Shown: one piece after another, positions 36,801 to 48,800 of the stretch | Position numbering within the stretch: the stretch's first letter is position 1 | How the letters are laid out: each line of letters opens with the position of its first letter | Source of the DNA: Hydractinia symbiolongicarpus | Lineage: Eukaryota; Cnidaria; Hydrozoa; Anthoathecata; Hydractiniidae | Assembly (NCBI RefSeq): GCF_029227915.1 | Contig: NC_079881.1 | Coordinates: forward strand, 11,261,501 to 11,321,500 | Reading direction: 5' to 3' | DNA: 60,000 nt | Program-made: the position numbers and the translations under genes | The notes under the pieces: model-generated | Database searches by the model: none | Seen by the model: the letters and a program-made list of their open reading frames with translations, nothing else | What the model was told of the DNA's origin: nothing

Positions 36801-39800
36801 TTGAAATAATTCTGGAACTTTCACCTGCCACTGTAGCATGCAAAATAACTTCATAAAGTTGCTGCAGACTTTTATAATCAGAATTAAAAGTTCTTGCACC
36901 TCCAGCTGATCTTCTTATGCGGACATTACTATTTCCTGTTCTGTAATACTCTAGGTTGCTGATAAGAAGTTCCATAAACCCACTGTATGTATAATCTTCA
37001 AGACTTATTCCTTCCATTGAGAATGATCCAGACATGTCAAGCAAACGTTTTAGCGACTTAGATGTTAAGTCTCTGGATTGTGAATCAACTTCATTTACAC
37101 CTCCCACCTTAACAATACTGGTTAATGCATTTACAATCTGTGTAATTGACTCCACTGAAGAAGCATCTATTTTTGCAGCACCCATCACCAATTCATTCAG
37201 TATTCTTGATCTGTTCTCATTGCCAGCCTTTTTCGACATAAAATTGCTGCATGCAATGATTGCCAGGGTAACTAAGTTTACATCTTTCAATGTAACTTGT
37301 TCTGTCAATCCTGGCATGATTGATTCAGAAACAAACTGGACAGGATCTCTCTTGGCAACATCAGGTGTTGTAACAATAACCGAGCTACAACATAATTGCA
37401 ATTAAAATTAGTGTTGTATTAAAATATAAGTAAAGAAGTGGCTCTCAAGGCTTTACTCGTGTGAAGATACACAAAGAAACAAAAAAGGAAAAAAAGTTAA
37501 ATAATCTTTACAACTACATGTTAAAAGACTGTAACCCCCTCTCTCTGCAACTACAACTTAAAGATAACTAGCCACAGATGTAAACCATGCTCTTTAGTAA
37601 AAGACAGCAAGTAAAAAAGACTTAAAACTTACTCATTAAATGCTACAGTCTGTGCTCCTAAGGAGTCTTCAACAATTATCTGAATAAACAACTTTCCACC
37701 ATCTTTCTCATTGCCAAGCTGTAAATGTGTGGTGTGATTAGGCTTGATGCCACGATATATGATGGACATATCTGATGGTTTATTTGTTTTTCCTGCAAGC
37801 AACCAATAAATAAAGGGTTGGTTTTGAATTTTGCTTGTTGGATCTACATTGTCTGCATCATGCCAGCCCTGACAACTGACAGTGAAATTGTCAACCATTG
37901 ATATTCCAACACGTGGTGAAATTGTACATTGTCCATTTATAGGACTCGGGTTATTTAACAGCAAAATTTGAGTTGTTCCCATGGATTGCATGCCTAAAAT
38001 ACATAGTAATAACAATTAGGTAACATAAATATAGATAACACAAAAATGCAAAAAAAAAAAAAAACATTTTTGCAAGTAATATTGCCAAACTATCATGCAG
38101 ACTAAATGTTTTAATGACACTGCAGACTACTCGAAACTTCCCAGTAAGAATGGGGCCTAAAAGATGAAATTTTAGTTTTTTAAAAATATTTCCACTGAGT
38201 CAACGTTTTTCTGTTGTTTTAATTTTTGTCTCAAAAGCATACTTGGCAGTTGATTGTTTTTATGCCTTAATCATTCTAATTTTAAAGAATTGAAATAACT
38301 TTCGTTTTCCTTTAAATGACATAACTTTATATTTTGTGTATTCTGAAATGTTCATGTATTTAAAAAACTTCTAATTGGAATGTCAATGGATTTCAGAGAT
38401 AAACAGTAACGCTAGAGACAAAAATAAGGTAGTATACAGCAAATAGTGATGTAAGAAAAACATACAAAACTAAGGTACAAGTCATTGTTCTCACCAGTTA
38501 CGTTTGTGAATTATAATTCTAGAATCTAGCTTATATTTATTTTTTTATTTTGTATAAAACGTTTAATCAGACACTAAATAGATCAAAAGGTTGCCCAAAC
38601 TCACCTTTAACACGAACGTCGCAAATAAAAGTATAATTCTGCTTTCCATCCAAAACGTTTTTATCTAATACTAAAACAGATGTTTCCAAAGGACTAAGCA
38701 CATTTTTACTTGTCAAAGCCACCGGTCTTCGTTTTTGGTCTATAACCTTCCAATTATAAGATCCTTCTATTTCACCACAGTTCAAACAACTTGCAGACAT
38801 TTTGATTTTTTTGCTTGCAATATACTTATAAGTTTTGTATGTTTTACAAGTGATACATTCAATCTCTACAACAGGAGCAACACCCTCAATGACATACACC
38901 TAAAACAATCAGTTATAATAATTTAAAAGAAAGTCCTTTCCTTTTTTCCTTCCACTATTTTTTAATTGAACAGATTACTTTGCTCCTTGTGGGGGAGTGG
39001 TTAATTTTAATTTTGGGGTATTTAAGTGGTTTGCCAATTAAGGCGTGTGGATGGTGTGTGTTGAAGAAATAAAAAGGAAACCATGTCTATTTAAGACAAT
39101 GATAAGGAGGGATCAATCTGTTATTCATGTTAAAATTTGTTACACAATCCTGGAGATTTGGCAAAATGATTGTTTCAATACTTTGACCTATCCCCAATGA
39201 ATTATTTCTGTAGAACCATATGATAAAAAATAATATTTTTCTTCCGGCAAACTAATCTATCAATTTAAAAATGTTCTAGTAAACTAGTGTCCATTACAAA
39301 AAATCGATTTATCTTTTCTGTAACCTTCAAAGAACTGTACTGACTGATAAATTGTTTCCCTAGACTTTCCAGGTCTGTTACACAAGATTTGTCTTAGGTC
39401 AAAATACATGATCTAAAAGAGTTGTTTATGCAATGTCAAAATCTACAATGTTAGGGGAAAGGCTTAACAGCTAATTTCGTTATGAGTAAAAAGTTTATAA
39501 CAAATTACTACAAGTCAGTATCAAAACTGCAGCTGTATAGAAAGTAAAAAGAGAACTAACCTTTTGTACTCCAACAACAAACTCTTTATCTGGAACACGT
39601 TTTACATGAAGCGTGAAATTATGGAAATGTTTAGGGCTTAAGCATTGCTGTTTTATTGATAACTTTGCATTAGCCACACTCCATTCAGATATAGTACCAT
39701 TTTTTAAATTAGTGAAACAAGCATTGGATTCAAGTACCCATTTATATAATAAATTGGATCTTCCATTTAATAAATCTGGATCTATAGTTTTAGTAGCATC

Positions 39801-42800
39801 TAGAACTATATCCTGTTGATTTCCTATGACTCGATAGGATCCTCCCCCAATTACTGGTACTAGTGGTGTTGAAACAACTTCCAAGAAAAATCTTTCAGAA
39901 ACTCTGCCAAATTTCCCATATCGCAGAAGATTTCGTACGCAATAACTACCAACTTTAAAAGCACGCGGAGGCACTTCAAGTGATGGCTTATCCATTGTTA
40001 ATTTGAAACCAGGAAAAGTATGTGCTGTGTATTTTGTTTCACAACTTTTACCATCTTTAACTGCGAATGACCAAGTGCTAGTAACATTTGGGCAAATAGT
40101 TTTGAAGTTAATCTCAGAATAAAACCATTTTGATTTTGTGTGTGTGCGGTCATTACTATCAATGAAAACGCTTGGCTTTTCACAGTCTTCAAAAAAAACT
40201 GTTACAGTGAATTTTTTTGTTAATGTGTGATTAATTGACTCGTTGATAAATTGACTAACCAAAACAACTTCAATTATATAATCACCTGTAGATTTTACGT
40301 ACAAAGAGATGTCAAATGCAACGCTTCTATTGCCTTCAGCAATAAGTATTTTTCTGTCATTTACATGGAGGTACCATGATATCTTAGCATCTGGAAAGTC
40401 ATTTTGAATGCTACCTCTCCATGTGCCATTGACTTCTACTGCCTCATCTACGTTTTCTCTCACTATGTCCTCAATAAAACGTTTCTCAACTGAAATATGA
40501 GTCCAGTTTTTAGATACACATCTCTCATGCTTGCATAAAGTAATGGAGATAGAAATATTTGAAGTTTTATGCAGAGTGGTAATACTGACTTGGCTGTACC
40601 CTTTAAAAACACCAGTGGTATGAGTGAAACTTTTTACATTGTTAACAACCACAGTTTGGTTTGTTATGAAGCAATCCTTTTTCCATGATATATTGAATTT
40701 GTATGAAGCATCATTTAACAAAATTTGGTTTTTTACATTCTCTGTAATGTTGAGGTCCTCACACTTGTCACTGTATAAAGTAAAGTTAAATTGTTTCACA
40801 AGTTTGTGATCAGGATTGCCAATAAATATACTTACTGCAGCCACTTCAATAATATACTGACCAGGAGGAAAATTATAAGATTCAAAGGAAAAGTTAAAGT
40901 AGATGCCACTTCCAAGAATACTGCGGTTACCAAACACATCGATCAGATACCAAGTCACATTTGCTTCTGGTATATGATTGCCTATTGTTAAATTAAGACT
41001 TTTATCTATCTCAACATGTTCTATAATACCAGTCGCTAGAATTTCATTAACTTTTGGTAGTGATGTGAAATTCCAGCTTTTTTCGTGACAAGAAAGATGT
41101 TTGCAAACACTTATGGAAATAGTAACAAGTTTTTTGTCTAATGGGGTGTGGAACCAAATTTCAGCCTGACCACGAGCAAGTTCAATTGATTTGTTGGAAC
41201 TATTTGTGCCAGAAACTTGTATAACAGCATTTGTAGCAACTGGTTGATTGTTCCATTTTATGATTACTTGATACGTTCTGTTTGTCAACAAATATTTATT
41301 GGTCAATGAGATTTGAAACATGGTGGTATGGTCACCAACACGAACAATGACATCTTTTGTTCGGCTTTCTAATTCGAAGGTTGCATGTAAGAGCACAAGA
41401 TGTTCACCACCTTTACTTCCAAAATGATAAGTATATGTTACTCCTGATTTAGTACGACTAATGTTTTTATCATATTGAACATTCCAAGAATAATTACTAT
41501 TAGGATCTGCATTAGCTACTGAGAAGTTTATTGTTGTATTAAATGGAATGTATATAATACGGTTGCTGTCTACTCGCCAAATTTTTACTGATGCTTTTAT
41601 ACCAAAGCTTTGCAGGTCGTAAATTTTCAATGTTTTATTAGCAGTAGCACTACTAATAGGATTTGAAATTAATACTGAAATATTTTGTAAACCAGCTGTA
41701 ACAGCACTGTATACAATATAACTTTTGGTGCTATTAAATTCAGGCCAAAAGTAAGAGAATGGGCCTCCGCCATTTGCAGTGGCAGATATGTTGATGGAAG
41801 ACTTTACACGAAAATGCAATGGTGTTATTACTATATTAGTCACTGGATCAATAACAAAAACATATGCAACAACTGTGTGCTGCTGATAAGGTGTACTTAA
41901 CGTAAGCTTAACTTGCTGTTTTCCAAGGTTATTAAATTGAATACGAGTTTCTACATGACTGGATATACTTATATTATTAAGAAACCACTTGTATTTAACA
42001 AAACTGTCTACAATTGAACTTTGGAACACTGACCTACTTCCTCTTTGAATATAGGTGAAGTAATTTTTAATGTACAGATTATCTTTGGTAAGATTTCGGT
42101 ACACAATAACTCTCTTTAATAGGTAAAAACTACTAACAGCATTCGATATGTTGACAGTAATGTTATATGCACCAGCATTTTTGTCCTTCCCAAATGTAAT
42201 GTAACTTTTCAAAGACTTGTTTTGTTTCCAATTATAGTTCAAATTACCCAGATATTTTCCACTAACATTGGCAGTAATGTTAATGCTCTGACCTTCAAGA
42301 ATCATTAGCGGTGAGATCGACACTGTCTTAATAGCATTTAATATGGATATATTATGATACAGAGGTACCTCAAAGTAGTTGTTTCGAAGTATAACATATA
42401 TTGTATATAATCCAACGTTATTGAAAAAAAAAACACACTCAGCTTGTATTAAGTTTTTCTCCACTGTTTTAACACAAGAAACTATCTCTGTATCATTCAA
42501 AAACCAATGCAAATTTCCAGTAAGTTTATGGTTCAATATTTCTACCTGTATATTCATGCTTTGATTGACGGCACCGAATGATGGTGTGTTAATTATGTTT
42601 AAAATGGGTGCAGAACCAACAAAATAAAAGTAAAAGGCAACAGTTTCACTAACCAAGTTTTTTAAACCAATAAAACAAGACATCCGTCCAGTCACATTTT
42701 TCTTTTTGATGGGAACATTAAATATTTCATCTGGATTATACATAGCAAACATCTTAGTCTCTTTACGTTCGTTAGTTTCTCCTGTATAGCAATGCAGTTG

Positions 42801-45800
42801 ACCAGAAACTCCAGTTGCATCCGTCGGTTCAAAATAAACATGACTCACTTGGATCTCATCAACCTTTTCACTAATAACAGAGTTGTTCTGTATTTCTTTA
42901 CGATCATACTCAACAGTTAAACTGACTTGGGTTAAGACACTTTGAACAAAGATACTAAGTTCAGAAGAACCACTTCCACACCTAGTTGTAGCATTTACAC
43001 GAATTTTATATTCACCTTGGGATGTAAAGCTATGATTAAAAACATTAGTCTGAACTCTTGATGCCAAGTTACCGTTAAAGTACCACTGATAATTTACAGC
43101 CAAATTTTGATCTACAGAGGGACCTAGTTTTACATCAAATTGTACCATTGAACCAGGGGTAATGATAACTTTATTAGGAGGGTGGACTGTAGAAAGATCT
43201 GGCTCAACTGCAGTAAGTAATATTGGAAGTGTACCATTGTCTTTAACATGCACAGACATAGTGTATGTAAAATTGCTTACTTCATTCTGAGCACGTACAA
43301 CTATATCGTATTTACCTGAAAAATTGAATCTGATGCTTTTCATAACAATTCCAGTGTTGATGAAAACTAACCCATCAGGTGATAGGCGATACCAATGGTA
43401 GGTGGGTACTGGATATTCAACTCCTGCATTGTTTATTTGCCCCCTGATAGGCTGACATTGGCTCACAGTGTGTGAAAGACTTGCATTAAGGCCAGTTATT
43501 GGATTCATCACTATTACAGAAACATTAGTTGTGACAGTTTCAAGATTATCCATAAAGGTAAAGACCAAGGTAAAATTTCCTGGTGTAGTATAGACATGCA
43601 AGTAGGTGAACGATGCAATGTTGGGAGAATTAGTAATGATTTTGCTTACTATTCCATCAGTAAAATTTACTTTATATTGATATCTTGATCTTTCTGAATA
43701 TGTGATATTAACAGAAAATGATTTGTTTGTTTCAGCATAGATCATACTTGGCAAAGAGACATTTCTGACTGGATATTGTACAAGCACTTGCATGGTCTTT
43801 TGATCATTTGACAGATTGTCATTTACTTCGAGAGTAACATTATACAAACTTTCCTCCTGGAATGTCAATTCCAAATGCGGTGGATTACTTGTGTTGCCTG
43901 CTACCCATGGAAAGGGTGAAAATCCAGATACAATCCAACGATAGCGAAAAGAATTTGATGTGACCTTTGGTAATGGCTTTAGTATATACCAACCTACATG
44001 TGCATTGTCATTATTAGGGAGGTCAACTGAAATGGCATTCTTAACATGAATAAAATTAGATTTTGTAAAAACTGATGAACTGTTGTATTGGATTTCCAAT
44101 GATGTATTGTAAACACCTTCTTTGGTAAAATTGTGTAGAAATTGAGGAATGTCATAGACTTCTCCATGTTGCCAATCTGTTAAAAAAACTCCACTAACAT
44201 TCCATCTGTAAGAATACGTTTTGCATATTGAAAATTGGCTAGGTTGAATTTGCACAGGAATGTTCGAAACAACATACCATTCCAACAAAACCAATTTCAC
44301 ATCATTCTCCAGGAAAGTAAATTCTTTCTCCATATGGATTTTACTTACAACATTTTGAGCCCAGAATCTAATGGTAATTTTGCCATTTTTAGTAAGATTT
44401 AATTCTTCATCTCCAGTCTGTATCCTGGTTAAGCCTTGATCAGGTATAACTTGATAAAAGTACAGTACTGCAGACCCAGAAGATGTACCAGTGGTTATTC
44501 TAATTGGAGTGTTTTTACACAATACTTGTGGTGATTTTAAAACAACTGTAAAATTTTTTATTTTATCGTAGACAATGACATGTTTTTCATCAATCGGAAA
44601 ATTTTCAATTTCTACCTTAAATGTTTTGCTTAATGCTCCCACAAGAGGAAATTTGTATATTAAATTCTCTTTTCTGTAAATGCTGCCGTCTAAAGACCAG
44701 TTATAAATGGGGTTTGTTGTCACGCATTCTATTTTTTTTTTAAGAAAAAACGTGATGTTTGTATCCGTGCATACATTAGCATGTTGAAATTTTGGCTTTA
44801 AATCAATTTCGAAGGATTTCACTTTGACAATAACACTTTGTTCCCATAATGCATCTGCTGCAGTGCTTTTACTAATACTAACATTACATGTGCCAGCCAC
44901 ATCAAAAACATACCATAGAATGTCAGTAGCGCTTTCTTTTATAAATGACCCATTGACATACAACCTATTTGGTGTCAACAACTTTCCACTGTAGGTTATC
45001 TGTAAGGTCATGTTAGTATTAATTTCATACATGAGAGGACATTCAGGCTTTGGCTTTGATGGACTATAGTTGACTATCATATGGTCAGTGTTTACAACTT
45101 TAACAAAAACAACTGCACTGAACATTTTACTGCCATCCATAACAATATTTATCACAATTTTGAAATTATCAATCACATTCAGATTCCATTTTAAAACTGA
45201 ATTACAAATTGAATTCACATATGTACCTGGTAAACATATAGTTTGTGAGCATTCTAGAGGATCTCCTGTAAATTCTGATATGTTCTGTTTGACAGCATAA
45301 AAACCTTTACATGGTGTAGTAGTTGATGTAACTTGTATTGATACTGCAGTATTTACTGGTATAATGAAGAAAGTCTCTTCTGCATTCATCTGTAGACTGT
45401 TATTTTTAACTCTAATACTTTTAGACGTTAACTCATATTCCACATTTTGGGACGTATCATTAACATAGGATATCTTAATTTTTGGCCTTTTAATGTCACC
45501 AGTGTAATTAGCATGTATGCCCTGTGCTGTTTTTGTGTCACTGTTTGCAGCTCGTCTTACTCTTTTTCGGACATTGGGCTGTTGCTTGCAGTCCCCTAAA
45601 ACAAAACAGATTATATAAATATTTTGAATAAAGTTGCAACACCTTGCGTTCCCATAATATAAAAAGAATTCTTATGCAGAAACATAAAGCAGCAAATGAG
45701 AGGAAGTTGAGAGAATTGAGAAGGAAAATTTGTACTATATTAATTAAAGGTTGATAATCAGCATGTTCTTTCAATTAACTTAACTTCAGTTTTGCCAACC

Positions 45801-48800
45801 TTTCTTGGTATAGAGAAAAAGTTTTTAATGATTTTGGGGTTATTTTTAAAACAACGTGGTAGTTAATTCTAAAAATAGATCTGTCAAGGAAGCAAAAAGT
45901 CTTGTGAGAAAGCAGTTATACTTGCACAACTTCAGACTTATTTTATTGCATTGATACAGTAGATCACCACATCTTCCCAAATGGTTAGAAATGTACTATA
46001 TTTATTAAACAAACGCAAATATTAGTATGTTTCAAGATTAAAACCCAAAAATATGTTAAATAACTTTTATTTGGTTGTAAAAAACTCTAAATAAAATGTT
46101 AAAAATTTTTTAAGAGCAAAAGTAATTGAATTTTAAAAAGATATGGTAGTGGTTATTTGGACAAACTTTAAGCTTCCGATGACATTACAGTTTTCCACTA
46201 TATTGTTCCTTTCATGAGTTATTATAAGTTAGCATTTGTCAGTTTAAACCATAGTTGAGTACAAAAGACGAATGTAAACCTTGCACATTCATTATCAAAA
46301 TATAAAGGTTGTTTACATATCTTCAGGGATGCTGTTGTATGTTATAATTAAATCTACAACTGATTTTACATGCGGACATTTTGTAGTGTGTTGTTTTTTA
46401 AGCTGTACATATTTTTATACTGTTTTAAATTATTATTTATTATTTTTTTATTGTGAATCTCATGATGGGACATAAGTATATTATATTATCCAAAAAAAAT
46501 TGTTATTCTTTGGATCGTTGCTAATTATCTTTATGACACAATGTTTAGTCCTTATAAAAATTACTATAGTGCTTGTTAGCTGACTTGTTATCCCTTACAT
46601 TACATATTTTTTAGAGATAAACACTGAAAACGATGATAGCAAACTTTTTAACCAGATACAGTCTTAAAAAAGATTATTATATAAAGCATTCTCAATACTT
46701 TTTAATAAAACCAAACTCTTTCACAGAAAGTATAATAAAAAAATAATGCAAAGTTTTTTGAAAGAAGTGTTTGTAATAATGACCTAATAACCTTACCAAT
46801 AAATTCTGGTAGCTTTACTACTGGGACTCCACGAAGCCTGGTTGGTTCGGAGCAAAGTATTTCCTCTCCGCCACGTATCAAATTGAGCCATTTAGATATT
46901 GGGAGGAGAGAACAATCACAAATGAATCTATTATGCAGAGATCTAAATGAAATAAATTTTTATTTTATCTCTGATGTAATTATTAATATAAAAAAAGGTA
47001 TGTAAATAAAAAAAGACACAGTAAAAAACTATTTGACCATACTGCTAAAGAATATTGTTAATAACATGATACAATACAAAAATATGTATTATTTAATACT
47101 TGTCTGTCTGTGAGCCAATTGAAACACAGAGGCTTTTCTAAGGCGACTCCAATTTAATTAGTTGTTCTACGGGCCCAACCAACCCTAATTTTTACGAAAA
47201 CAAAAAAATAATAATATCAAGCAAAAAAGTTTTAAAGAAAAAAAAATTACAACAAACAAACATTTTCTCATCCCATCTCATGAAATTATAATGAGCATAG
47301 AACATAATCAATGATGTTATTTTTTGTTGGGTGAATGTCAATCTACAATTATACTAAATAAGGTGAATCAATACCGTTACTTTGGGACCACCATTGGTAA
47401 GGCCACTGGAAGTTGATTCTTGGTTTATGGTAATTTGTTGCGATAAAACTGAAATGCCCGATGCGCAAGTTTTGTAATCACAAAAACAGTTATGTGGTTA
47501 AATGTGATTTATAACAAAAATTAGCTACTTTCGCTAAAATAGTTATAATACAAGTAAAAAACAAAACAGATTATTGTCGCAACACCTTCCATCCAAGTAT
47601 TTTTATCTTTTCACCTTAAGAACTAGTTACATATTTTTTAGTGAGATAAACTATTATTACTTTTCCTTCGCAACTAAAAAATATTAACTGTGTGCGCTAT
47701 GTGAAAATACATAAAAAAAAACCGGTTGTGGTAACACCCTCCTCTGTTGTTATTTTTTATTATTTTTGTTGTTGTTCCGACCGACCGTAAGCTACTATTG
47801 ACTTCGCCCGTAGAACAACTAATTAAATTGGAATCGCGTTATCAAAAATACTACTATAATCGCATTCCATGCAAATAAAATTTCAAAAATATCAAGGTTC
47901 CTGCCAGGCAAGAATGCAGCCTAATATACAAATTAAAAGATTCTGTGCACAAAGCTCTATTTATTGCTGCATGATTTAGAATTTCTTTTAATATAATATA
48001 ATCAGTCTCCCAGCAAAATCATTTTTTAAGACCATCTATACATTTTAAAACATTTATGGAGCAGGCTGTGTCCGAGTCTTAGAACTGTGTTTTACTAGGC
48101 TCAGGATGTTTATCCACTGTTAGTAAAACTGGCTTGGGCAGCTTTAGCCAAACGTAAGATTAACAAGCTGGTAGATTTCAAATAACGCATTGATTAGGCT
48201 CCCGAGAGCATAATGACTTTGATAGTAATACTTCATCAGAACCTGTGCTTCTTAACAATTTTGGTGATCATGCTGAAATACAAATAAGATATCTGCTATT
48301 TTTCTTTGAGTTGGAGCAAGCAAGGACTCTTAATTCCAATGAAATATAATCCAGTTAACACCAATTTGGCAAAACGTAAACACAGAGGCAATATGTTATG
48401 TTAAAAGCATCATGTGATGTTAGTGAGCTGGACTTAAAGAATTAGATAAATGGCTTGGTCACAATGTTTACGACAAAGTTATCACAATGTGCCAGGTGAT
48501 AACCCTAGGAAGGTCATGATAGCTGAACAGAAATTAAAACATAATTAATAGTTGAAAATTTCAGAGAGGATGTTGAAGGTATAAAAACAGTCAACTGTAA
48601 CCAAGATGAATTTTTGTCTTACTTTGGTGCAATTTTGGTATAACCCTACACTCTTGACAAAAAAGTTACAGAAACTAAAAACTGAGTTTATGGCTTGTGT
48701 GATGATTCTAGGTTAATGTTATTCTTTTTCATAACAGTGTAAAGGCCCTTTTAGACAATAAATTATTCCCGTAAAGTATGGTAAAAAATATTGTAAGAGA

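Noticed and set aside
37034-37405. 123-residue plus-strand ORF
   Set aside because: Antisense shadow of polycystin-1-like exon 6.
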